A DNA stretch of 64,000 nt, taken from Thalassia testudinum (Eukaryota > Streptophyta > Magnoliopsida > Alismatales > Hydrocharitaceae). Under the pieces are notes generated by a model that was given only the letters and a program-made list of their open reading frames with translations, made no database searches and was not told where the DNA came from. This document shows positions 1-9,434 of the stretch, one piece after another. The stretch is taken from NCBI GenBank assembly GCA_037157565.1, contig JAZHRO010000019.1, forward strand, positions 19,590,001 through 19,654,000, written 5' to 3'. Made by a program: the position numbers and the translations under genes. Position 1 is the first letter of the stretch. Each line of letters starts with the position of its first letter.

Positions 1-97
1 GCTTTTTGGTTATTTCTTGTTGGACAACTAGGTCTTGGGATTAGTCGAGGCGAGCCGATCTCGGGTCCTGTAGGGATCCGGGAACCGGGTCGTAACA
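1..97 (+). mobile_element. 3' end of a chromovirus (Tekay-like) LTR, plus orientation
   Basis: This is the last 97 bases of an LTR ending in GGGTCGTAACA. It is the reverse complement of the LTR starts at 2243, 9435, 16895 and 50057, so it is the terminal end of a plus-oriented copy. The 4.3-kb array unit resumes directly after it, so the 5 bases at 98-102 (CTATG) should be one copy of the target duplication. Whether it is a solo LTR or a full element cannot be told because the rest lies outside the window. Confidence 0.85.
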
Positions 98-2242
98 CTA
101 TGTTAAGATAGTTTCTATACAATATATATTACTTGAATAAAATTCTTATTGCAGCAAACTATGTGATCATGCTATTGACTTTCCCAACTACTAATCTTAG
201 ATACCATTATTCTGATAGCCTTGCAAAAATAATGAAAACGACAAAAGCTAATGCACATTTGGTCCTGGATTAGTGAGGATGCATGTGTAAAAGATAGAAA
301 CTCCTTGGAATGTTATCTCATATTACCTCTCTATAAATTTTGCATCATCATTTTAGTTGCTCGTTAACATGGGACCCCACATTTCTTATCAAATTGACCT
401 CAAAAATCGAAATTCACATTTTCAATACAAATAACTTAGGTAATCAACTCGGGAGTGCCTATTGCAAGTAATTTACTATAAAACAAAGTAAAGAATTGGG
501 AGGCCTTAAAGGTTGTTTTCCTTTGCTTATAACCACTGCCAATACGAAGTCACTCTGACCAAATATAATTGGTTAATCGTGATATAACAGCTAATTTTCA
601 AGAAAATTTTTTATTACATTATGAACGGATATATATTAATGTGAACAATGCTTGTTGTAAAGTTAATTTGAAATAATAATTGAACATAGAGAAATTAATG
701 GTTGAATTCTATTCTCCAAATTTTTGAGAAAGACAAAAGTCTTCTTTATTTTCGAATCGGTAATAACGTGACACATCAAATTCATCTATTTTATATCAAC
801 CCCTGTATTGAATCTTATGGGAAAATTTTCACCATTAATGCTAACAAATGGACCAGTTCCACCAAATAGGTGAATTAGCACAATTTGAAACAAGTTGAAT
901 AAGAAACATGTGGTATGGCATGAAGATGACAATGCAAAATTGAAATAATAATAACACTTAAAGAGTTCTAGGTTGTTGCTTCAGCTAAGTAATACGTAGT
1001 GCACAATTGGCCATGACATACACTTAAGAGTCATTGTCCAAACAATCGAACCATAAAATGAAGATTAAAATACTACCTAAGCTCAATAAGAGTTTAGAAA
1101 TGTGTACAACTCAAAGTTAATTGTAAAGAAACTAGTTCAATCCATAGTAATGCAACTACAATCAAACATATTGCTCCCGAAGCAAAGATATATGAAGCAC
1201 GTACGTACAACTAGTTGCTTGCACTATAAGAGGCTCGGCAACTATTAAGTCCCTTATGTATACAACAATCATTATCTGCACACTAAGGCTTGTGTATGAA
1301 GTGCAACAAATCAAATTCGAATGTTAGTAGAGTAGTATGTATGATAAAAGTTAATAAGGGAAGATTAATTAAAATATGGCTACACACTTTTCAATAAAGT
1401 CAATTTTTATCATCATGCTTCTTTTTCTTCTATGTTGAACGATGATTTGTATTTATTCAAATCTTGATTATTTTTTAGACTAAATTTTTTTACTGAAAGG
1501 CATATAATGAGTTGGATCAGAAATTATATGTAAAATCTCTTTTAAATTAACTTCAGTGTAGTTTGACTAGAAACACGAGTTGAATTCCATGCACCTTCTC
1601 CTTATCTGTATCCAAAGGGAGCTGAAAGTTGATAGTGTTGTAAAACACTATCAAAACATGGATTTGAATTTGTTATTGTGATTAGGAAGTAATTTTATAT
1701 CGTGATTACCTCGTGTTCTATCACAAATTCTTGTTGACACTATATAAGGATAGAATTGTGCTCTCCAGATTAAAAGTTTTTCTCAAAAAAAAAAATGGCG
1801 CAACACAATAGGATAAAATTATATGTATATAGAACATGAAGTCTAAATGAACAAATAATTTCTTCAAAAAAGCTTCTAGAAACCTAGATTTTTTTTACTA
1901 TCATATTAGAATTGATTGAATGTCAAAACACCTTCTTCGTTAAATTACTTTGTGACAACGAAATTGAATAAAATATAGAGAAAAAATCCAATACCACATG
2001 TTTCTATTAAGCAACGTACATTTGTCATCAAAACAATTTAGGCAACTGATTTTTTCATATTTATCTTGAAATTAAATTACTTGAATCATTAAATACGTAC
2101 ATCATATATATTTGGAATATGTACTTGTTGAATGTAAAGGAATCAAAGTTGGCACCATATGCATTCTAGTAAATAATAAGAAACTCCGTGAATTTAATGT
2201 CCTAAGCCTTGATCCACAGGAATAAAATGCACAAAGGAGAAA
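98..2242. repeat. 4.3-kb tandem array unit, copy I, first part
   Basis: AT-rich sequence that recurs with high similarity at about 19735-21170, 23290-25430 and 46820-48880. It carries no convincing reading frame and I do not recognise the family. The last 5 bases (2238-2242, AGAAA) are the target duplication of the element inserted at 2243. The unit continues at 12111. A short A-run near 1788-1796 and T-rich tracts are the only simple-sequence features. Confidence 0.85.
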
Positions 2243-4930
2243 TGTTATGACCCGATTCCTGGATCCCTACAGGACCTGAGATCGGCTCGCCTCGACTAAT
2301 CCTAAGACCCAGTCGTCCAACAAGAAATAACGAAAAAGCAGGAAAATAAACCACATTCACATATGCAATATAATTAAGCAGAAGAAACGTACAAAGTAGT
2401 AAAGGAAAGTAAATTTGCTATTCCATTACATACCACCACGGCAACAAAACAACGAAAATGGAAGTAAATAGTAGAGACAAACAACAACTAGAAGTCTAAT
2501 ACTTACTACAACACTAAAGGAACAATAATGAAGTGCTGAAAACTACAGCTAGGCTCGACTGGGCCCAGCATCCTCCTCAACCGGAAGCTCGGGCTACTCA
2601 ATTCCTGGTCCTAAATAGTATTATGGAAAGACAGAGTCAGCGAACGCTGAGTAGAGTGGTATCTATACTATCTAAAACAGTAAAAGCAACAGGTTTAATT
2701 GTCTTTTCTATTTATCTGGTTTATGTGTATTTCCTTTTCATCCATTTTACTCAAACATCTAGATATTCTTGATCTTGCAAGTTCCTTGTGGGAACGATCT
2801 TGATTGCAGTCTTTTCCATAGAGTAGAAGGTACACGTGGTGCTCTCTTAGCCGAGAGAGTCCCCTGTGGTAGTCCTACACCCAGTCAACCACCTCGAGGT
2901 CACTGTCCAGATGTAGCGGTGACTACGGCACGTCTAATAAGCACACGGGTAGCTACCCCGCACTGACACACGATCAATCATTTCAGCTAGTAGGTAGGCC
3001 CAAAGCACAGCATGGAACAGTATAGGGCCTTACCCTTATCAGAATAGGGGTCTCGCCCCTCAGAACCAAACAGGGGTCTCACCCCTCCACAGTCCACGCA
3101 CCCTCGTCTGACTACCCCAGTTTGCCTAGAGGGCCTAACAAGTCGGTGTAGGGTGGCTAACTGAACCCCGGGCCCCGTGGGGTGGCTAGCTCCCTCCCTA
3201 CACTGGTAGCTTGCTTCGGTACCGCGTACACGAGGGCCAATATGAGATGGTGTAGAGTGGCCAATCCTAACCCTGGGTCTCAACCCAAGGGTGGCTAGCT
3301 TCTCTCTACACGAAAAGGGGATAGTCGCTCTCCTTGGTACCATGTACTAAAGGGCCAGCATAATCCCCATCTACATTCCAGGTTTCCATCAAACCATAGG
3401 AGTTCTACTCCTGTTTCTCCGTAGGGTTCATGCTCATGTTCACCCCATTTATTCCGATCCAGATTTCACCATTCACAATTCATTTCTCGTCCATAAATAG
3501 GCAGCTCATGTTTCCATAATTCGATACATGCAACTGGTGATTTCACAAGTAATTGTTCATAATTTACAAGCAGCTCATAATTATAATACAGGAAATTGCT
3601 CATAGTTTAGCTCAATCATGCATGCAAGTACATTATACAGCACAAACGGTTCGTTCATTTCTCCATCCTAGGGTTCATGCCACAACCTAGGGTTCCATTG
3701 CCTATTTCCACAAGCACATTCTTATTTAAGTATCATTAACAGAATTAACCACTCTACAAGATAATTTGGTGGTAATGGGGACTCAAACCGCAGTCCCAGG
3801 CATCTCTGCGAGCCCCAAACATGCAGTAGGTTGAAACCCTATACTAGGGAATACATCACAAAAGGAGGGTTCAGAACAGTGTACAAAGGTCTCTAGTACG
3901 TAGAGAAACTTGCAAGGAAACTACAAATACTTCGTTTGTGTAAAACGGACCTCGATCGGACCCCAAACAGGTCAAAAACGTGCCTACTGTTCAAAATAAG
4001 ACGTTTGGGAACAAGTCCAAACGTCTTAAAAGGTACCAGAACCTTACCTTAAGTCCTTACAGTGTCCTCAGACATCCAGGCCTCCTCTATGATCGTCTAA
4101 AGGTAGTTGCAGATGTCGGAGAATGCCTCCGATCGTCTAGAAGCACCTCCAGACGTCTGGTGATCTGATTAGACGTCCAAAAGTGCATGGGAAAGCATTC
4201 TGCGCTCCTTCCCAAGGCTGCTCTTGCATACAACAACCGTAGCCCCCAAATCAGACCAAAATGTGCCTGCAGTGAGGTTTGCATGGCTGTAACCGTGAAA
4301 AAGAATGTACCTTCGTGATAAATGAGATTTCAGACATCTGGCCTTAACTCCAGACGTCCAGGTGCTCCGTTAGCCATCTGGACTTCACTCTAGACATCTG
4401 ATACTGAAAAACTTCTAATACCAGAACCTCCTCCCAGCGCTCTTCGCTGCACTCTACTTCACACCGCCTTAGCTTCAGCCACCGCGGATGGTCAGGAGAC
4501 TGCCTCCCCGAGTTCTCTCCTCCCACACGCACCCACGGTGGCCGTGCAAGCTCCACCGAGCTTCCACCGAAGCTCTCTGACCTTGGCCTCCTCCTCCTCC
4601 TCCCACACTCTCCTCCTTCTCCCTCTCACTCTCCCTCGCTTGCCTCCTCTCGCCACTCCTGCAAGCTCTGAAGGTGATGGTGGTGGTGTGTGGACTGGAG
4701 AGGAGAGGAGGCGAGGGGCTTAAATAGATGTCGTGGGGGGTTTTAGGGTTCGGGGAAAGAAGGGAAAGGAGAGAGAAGAAGAAGGTCCTGCATGCCTCCT
4801 GTGCACGGGGCGCAGTGTGCGTACAAAAATTTCATTTTCAGACGTCCGGGAAAGGGTCCAGACATTTGGATAGACATCTGATTGAGACTCCAAATGACTT
4901 AAAAGGCTAAAAGTGTGACAGGTCTTTATA
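2243..4930 (-). repeat. 3' LTR of the two-LTR chromovirus
   Basis: Starts TGTTATGACC on the plus strand and ends GGTCTTTATA at the internal junction; the last bases are TA where other copies have CA, a likely point mutation. In element orientation U3 begins at 4930. A TATA-like CTATTTAAG lies at about 4719-4728 and a telomere-like box at 4741-4751 just upstream of it. Decayed and intact AGACGTCT palindromes occur near 4050-4170, 4325-4400 and 4840-4900. Confidence 0.9.
4719..4751 (-). promoter_or_regulatory. LTR core promoter: TATA-like box with upstream telo-box
   Basis: On the minus strand GAACCCTAAAA (4741-4751) is followed by TATTTAAG (about 4719-4728). The same pairing recurs at 19375-19400, 42718-42740, 53449-53474 and 54971-54996, which supports a conserved core promoter. 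Function is inferred from position and recurrence only. Confidence 0.5.
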
Positions 4931-4960
4931 TCATAACAAACTTAAAGGAAGTTTCGTCCC
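4931..4960 (-). other. Degenerate polypurine tract region next to the 3' LTR
   Basis: The minus strand just before the 3' LTR contains GAAACTTCCTTTAAGTTTG and then GTTATGA. In Tekay-type elements this position normally has a G-rich purine run after a GGGACGAA-like block. The GGGACGAAACTT block is present here, but the purine run is replaced by a T-rich stretch. The same replacement is seen at 55175-55200, so it is ancestral to at least two copies. Confidence 0.55.
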
Positions 4961-5045
4961 TAAAACTTGAGCTAGCTAAGGTGAGGAAAAAGGAACATAA
5001 AACGCATAACAAACTTAAAGAGGACCGAAGTAGGTCCGAAAGGAT

Positions 5046-5590
5046 GTACCCTCAAAAAGCTCCAGGTACCACTCTCGCATCGTCGCCTCAGGCTCCCAGG
5101 TAGCCTCCTCGTACTGCTGGCTTCTTCATAGGACCTTCACCAGTGGTACCTGCTTCCATCTCAGACTTCGGATGGCTCTGTCTAGTATCTGCACTGGTCT
5201 CTCGGGGTAGGTCAGGTCGTCACCCACCTCAACGCTCTTGTGGTTCTGAATATGAATGGGATCAGCGACTTACTTCCTGATGTTGGACATGTGGAACGCA
5301 TCGTGCACTCTAGAAAGTTGGGGAGGAAGGGAAAGCCAGTAAGCAATGGGTCCTACCCGCTTCAGGACCTCAAAGGGCCCCACAAACCTCGGCACAAGCT
5401 TCCCTTTCCCCCCAAAACACTATAGGCCTTTCATGGGTGAAACGCGGAGAAAGACGTGATCCCCAACCTCGAACTGCACCGCTCTGCATTTCAGGTCAGC
5501 ATAACTCTTCTGCCTGCTCCTGACAGTGTGGAGTCATCTGTAAATCTGCTCTATCACCTCCTGACTCTACCGGATCAGCCCAGGGCCAAC
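5046..5590 (-). pseudogene. Integrase C-terminal (GPY/F) domain and chromodomain-like tail, broken
   Basis: On the minus strand a GPY/F-type segment (GPFEVLKRVGPIAYWLSLPP, around 5325-5390) is followed by VHDAFHVSNIRK and a stop. The tail contains DLTYPERPVQILDRAIRSLR and ends LVKVLWRSQQYEEATWEPE (around 5090-5160). The last block matches the end of the chromodomain-like module of Tekay/Del integrases, which in this family is thought to steer integration to heterochromatin. An in-frame stop after NIRK separates the two modules. It belongs to the same polyprotein as the integrase core at 5594-6501. Confidence 0.8.
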
Positions 5591-5593
5591 CTC

Positions 5594-6501
5594 CTACGTG
5601 GTCCCCACCTCAACCCAACTCAAGGGTGAAGTACACCTCCGTCCGTACAGAGCCTCGTAAGGTGCCATGCTGATGCTCGAGTGGTTACTGTTATTATATG
5701 CAAACTCTGCCAGGGGTAAATGCTCCTCCCAGGAGTTTCTCCAGTCTAGTACACAGGCATGTAAAAGGTCCTTAAGTGTCTGTATGGTGCTCTCTAACTG
5801 TTCGTCCGTCAGGGGGTGGTACGCGGTACTGAACCTCAACCGTGTCCCCAAAGCCTGTTGAAACTCTGCCTAGAACTAGGAAGTAAAATGAGTATCCCTG
5901 TCGGATACAATCTCGCGCGGAACTCTGTGCAGGCACATCACATCGCGAATGTACCTCTCTGCCAACTGTGCCGATCGCAAGGTGACTCAGATCGGTAGGA
6001 AACGTGCCATCTTCGTCAACCTATCTACTATCACCCAGATTGTGTCGTGTCCTCGCTGGGTAACAGGTAGACCCACCACCAAGTCCATGGTGATGCTCTC
6101 CCACTTCCACTCTGGCACCAGAAGTGGCTGCAATGGCCCTGCAAGCCTCTGGTGCTCAGCTTTCACCTGTTGGCACACTAAACACTGCTGCACAAACTCA
6201 CCAACATCTTGCTTCATCCCTCTCCACCAAAAGTTCCATCTCTGATCATGATACATTTTTGTGTTCCGGGATGTATGGTGAACCTAGACCCGTGCGCCTC
6301 AACCAGGAGCTCTCTCAATAACTCCTTGTCCCTAGGAACGCACAAGTGTCCCCCCATGCGTAGCACATCATTTGTAAAGGAAACGACTCCTGGGTCTCCT
6401 GTCAGCACCCTGTCTTGTAGCATTTGTAAGTATGGATCTGTCATCTGCCCTGCGATGATGTGGTCTATCAGCTCTGGTCGCATCTGTCGTGTCACTGTCA
6501 T
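5594..6501 (-). pseudogene. Integrase zinc-finger and catalytic core, frameshifted
   Basis: The minus strand shows the HHCC-type N-terminal domain in two frames: HGSRFTIHPGTQK near 6240-6280, then CLVCQQVK near 6165-6190. The catalytic aspartate is in SITMDLVVGLP (about 6085). A second aspartate is visible in SDRDTHF near 5905. The glutamate is in LESTIQTLKDLL (about 5793) and is preceded by FSTAYHPLTDEQ, where the family normally has a Q-T-D-G-Q block. A frameshift lies at about 6214-6256 and stops lie between 5852 and 5986. All three acidic catalytic positions are recognisable, but the frame is not continuous. Confidence 0.85.
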
Positions 6502-6531
6502 TGTCCCACAATACCCCTATGACTCCTAGGG

Positions 6532-7074
6532 TCACCAACTGCCCAACTCCTCCATAAGTCTCCAACTCTGTGCCTGTAGACTGGCCAGGTGGGCAGGCGC
6601 CTTCCGACTCAAGGCGTCAGCCACCACATTGGCCTTCCTTGGGTGGTAGGAGATGCTGCAGTCATAGCCCTTCAGGAGCTCTAACCAACGTCTTTGTCTC
6701 ATGTTGAGCTCCTTCTGGTCAAACAAGTACCTGAGGTTCTTATGATCTGTGAAAATCTCAAAAGTCTCACCATAAAGGTAGTGCCTCCATGTCTTCAGCG
6801 CGAAGACAACAGTTGCCAGCTCTAAGTCATGGGTAGGGTAGCTATGCTCATGGGGCTTCAGTTGCCGTGAAGCATAAGCGACAACGTGACCCCGCTGCAT
6901 GAGCACACCCCTTAACCCCTGGAATGAAGCGTCTATGTAAACCACAAAACCGCCACTGCTGCCCGGGATGGTAAGCATAGGAGCTGAAGTCAGTCTCTCC
7001 TTCAACTCTTGAAAACATGCCTCACACTCATCTGTCCAGGAAAAGGGCACGTCCTTCCGAGTTAGCTGGGTCAT
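6532..7074 (-). pseudogene. RNase H domain of chromovirus polyprotein
   Basis: A 180-codon open stretch on the minus strand. The RNase H acidic quartet can be read at D48 (VVYIDAS), E85 ([10 protein letters not shown]), D110 ([12 protein letters not shown]) and D153 ([11 protein letters not shown]). The first 35 residues are the connection after reverse transcriptase ([20 protein letters not shown]). This is the best preserved part of the polyprotein. It degrades the RNA strand of the RNA-DNA hybrid during cytoplasmic reverse transcription. It ends in stops just before the integrase region. Confidence 0.9.
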
Positions 7075-7139
7075 AGGACGCGCAATCTAAGAGAAACCTC
7101 TGAAAAACCACCGATAGTAACCTGCCAGTCCCAAAAAGC

Positions 7140-7977
7140 TGCGTATCTCTGTCATTGTACATGGCCTCTCCCACTTGAGTACGGCCTCAACCTTGGCTGG
7201 GTCCATAGCCAAACCATCCCCTGAGATCACGTGGCCCAAGAAAGTCACCTGCCTCAACCAAAACTCGCACTTGCTATACTTGGCATATAGCCTACGTCAC
7301 CTCAGAGTGTCCAGAATCATTCATAGATGCTGTCCGTGTTACGCCTGATCCTGCGAGTAAACGAGTACATCATCGATGAACACCACCACAAACTGGTCCA
7401 AGTACGGTCTGAAAACCCAGTTCATTAAATCCATAAAAGCAGTGGGGGCGTTGGTCAACCCAAACGGCATGACCAAGAACTCGTAGTGCCCGTACTGGGT
7501 ACGGAAAGCTATCTTGGAGACGTTGGTCTCCCTGATCCTCAACTGGTGGGAGCCTGACCTCAAATCTATCTTGGAGAATACCGTGGCATCTCGCAACTAG
7601 TCAAAAAGGTCATCAATCCTTGGCAGTGGATACTTGTTCTTGATGGTGACCCTATTCAGCTGTCGGTAGTCGACACAAAGTCGTAGGGTACCATTCTTCT
7701 TCTTCACAAACAACACAGGGGCTCCCCACGGGGATGGACTGGGCCTCACAAAGCCCTTCTCCAACAGGTCCTGTGGTTGTGACTTGAGCTCTCGCAGCTC
7801 AAGTGGTGCCATAGGGTAAGGTGCAGTAGAAATGGGGCTAGTCCCCGGTACTAGTGAGATCTCAAACTCGATCTCACACTCGGGCGATAGTCCTGATAGC
7901 TCCTCTGGAAACACGTCGGGGTACTCGCAAACCACCAGAATACTCTGAAAGTCAGCCATGGGGCTAGGCTCTACCAC
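7140..7977 (-). pseudogene. Reverse transcriptase of chromovirus polyprotein, with stops
   Basis: Minus-strand blocks in family order: [20 protein letters not shown], then [11 protein letters not shown], then [10 protein letters not shown], then [16 protein letters not shown], then the catalytic [13 protein letters not shown] (aspartates at about 7369-7374). The box reads F-I-D-D where Y/F-I-D-D is expected. A TAG at 7597-7599 replaces what is normally glutamine in the DLFDQL block, a C-to-T type change. Further stops lie between 7338 and 7075, where [17 protein letters not shown] and [11 protein letters not shown] are still visible. It shares one frame with the protease and RNase H. Confidence 0.9.
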
Positions 7978-8064
7978 TACATAGGCTAAAAAGCCCTCAT
8001 ACCCCTAGCTCAAAAGCCTTGCTACCCGAAGCGCAGAGATGCATCTAAAACCTCCATCCACCGG

Positions 8065-8478
8065 CTATCCGTGAAACTCAAAGGGAGGCAACTCCGGTAT
8101 GGAGAAGACGATTTTCCTCCCGAAATAGTCCACCAGGGTATGGTAGGCAGACAACCAATCCATCCCTAGAATCATGCCAAAATCCTCCATCGGTATCACA
8201 ATCAGGTCAGCAGGGAGGCTTTGTCCCCCTATACTGACCTCGCAGTTTGTGTAGACCTCCTCAGCTACAAACAACTAGCCACCTAGATCTCTGATCACAA
8301 ATGGATCCTCTAACAGTACACTACCCAGCCCCAAACTGACGACAAAACTCGCAGCAACAAAAGAGTGTGTGGTGCCTGAATCAAAAAGTACATACACTAA
8401 TATACCAAAAATGGTAACCATACTTGCCACCATTGAACCGGAAGCCCTGGCATCTCTGCGTGTCGAGGCGTTGATACG
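8065..8478 (-). pseudogene. Aspartic protease of chromovirus polyprotein, one stop
   Basis: The minus strand shows VYVLFDSGTTHSFVA with the D-S-G active site at about 8374-8382, preceded by SMVASMVTIFGI. The second half (VYTNCEVSIGGQSLPADLIVI and GMILGMDWLSAY) follows after an in-frame stop at 8275-8277. Retropepsins of this type cut the Gag-Pol precursor. The upstream NASTRRDARAS block is the usual lead-in to protease, but it joins gag abruptly at about 8478 (see gag entry). Confidence 0.88.
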
Positions 8479-9251
8479 CCCCTCAGTAAACCTCCATAGA
8501 CACTCCTCCCCCATAGCCATGGCTGTCGAAGTAAAACGTGACAGCTCTAGGAAATGCGTGCAATACACGCTAACAGTCATCGTCCCCTAGCGGAGAGTGT
8601 GGAACTCCTGCCTCCTCTGGTCCTGCCAGGTCTGTGGAAAGTACTGCTCGCAGAAGAGAGTCACGAACTGGTCCCACGTCAGCTCTCCCCTCTCCTGGCC
8701 TCTGACTGCCCTCCACCACCTGTGTGCTGCACTCTCTAGCTGGTATGTGGCAAAGGCCACGTGACACTCTGCAGGAGGGCGAGGGTGTCAAACACCTTCT
8801 CTATCTACTCCAACCAGTCCTCTGCCTCAGACGGGTCCTCATCCCCCTTTAAGGAGGGGGCCTTCAGCTTTCGGAACTATCCGAAAAGCTCATGGTGCAG
8901 CTACAGTGGGGGGACGAGCACGCCTCTAGGCAAGGAGGGCTCGTGCTTGGAAGTGTCAGAGTGTGATGGGGGCGGTGGAGGATCACCCTTTCCCCCTCCT
9001 ACTCGTCCAACGCTGCAGCGGTCTCTCTGTCCCACCGAGGACTCTCCCTCCACGTCCTCAGGGAGAGGTGCCTGTGGAGGCTGGTGAAGCTCCTCTCGCA
9101 CAATATCTCTGATTAGTTGGGCGAGATCTTGGGCCTGAATGCTCGGGAGAAGAGGTGGGTCAGCTGGTACCTTAGGTCCGGCACGTCTGCCCCTTCGACC
9201 TCGTCCACAGACACGACCATGACCTGCCTTGAGAACTCCCTGACGAGGCAT
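8479..9251 (-). pseudogene. Gag of chromovirus, fragmented and missing its zinc knuckle
   Basis: The start ATG is at 9249-9251 on the minus strand, about 180 bases inside the LTR, and a 116-codon frame follows. Capsid blocks are readable across frame changes: EDPSEAEDWLE and IEKVFDTLALLQ (about 8765-8865), HRWWRAVRGQERGELTWDQF (about 8670-8725), and CEQYFPQTWQDQRRQEF (about 8600-8650). The chain then runs ECLWRFTEGRI straight into the protease lead-in, with no CX2CX4HX4C knuckle between. This indicates an internal deletion of the nucleocapsid segment. Stops and at least two frame changes make it non-functional. Confidence 0.8.
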
Positions 9252-9412
9252 CTCCTACAAGGGGACGCGAATGACAGAACAAAAGGGTCAACGATACCTA
9301 ATTTCCTCGAGAAAAGACTCGGAATGAATGTCAAAGCGATACGTTGTGGTGGCTACTCTAGTTATATAAACGTGAACGGTTATTCTCAAGCCAATTAGTT
9401 CATTTCTCAGGA

Positions 9413-9430
9413 CGACCCTACTTTGATACC
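9413..9430 (-). other. Primer binding site, initiator-Met type, degenerate
   Basis: The minus strand reads TGGTATCAAAGTAGGG, four bases inside the 5' LTR boundary at 9435. Plant Ty3 elements primed by initiator tRNA-Met have TGGTATCAGAGC at this place. The first eight bases match and the later ones diverge. Confidence 0.75.
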
Positions 9431-9434
9431 ATCT

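Noticed and set aside
2533..2772. A small membrane protein in the LTR
   Set aside because: The matching stretch at 9730-9970 in the other LTR of the same element is interrupted; no domain.
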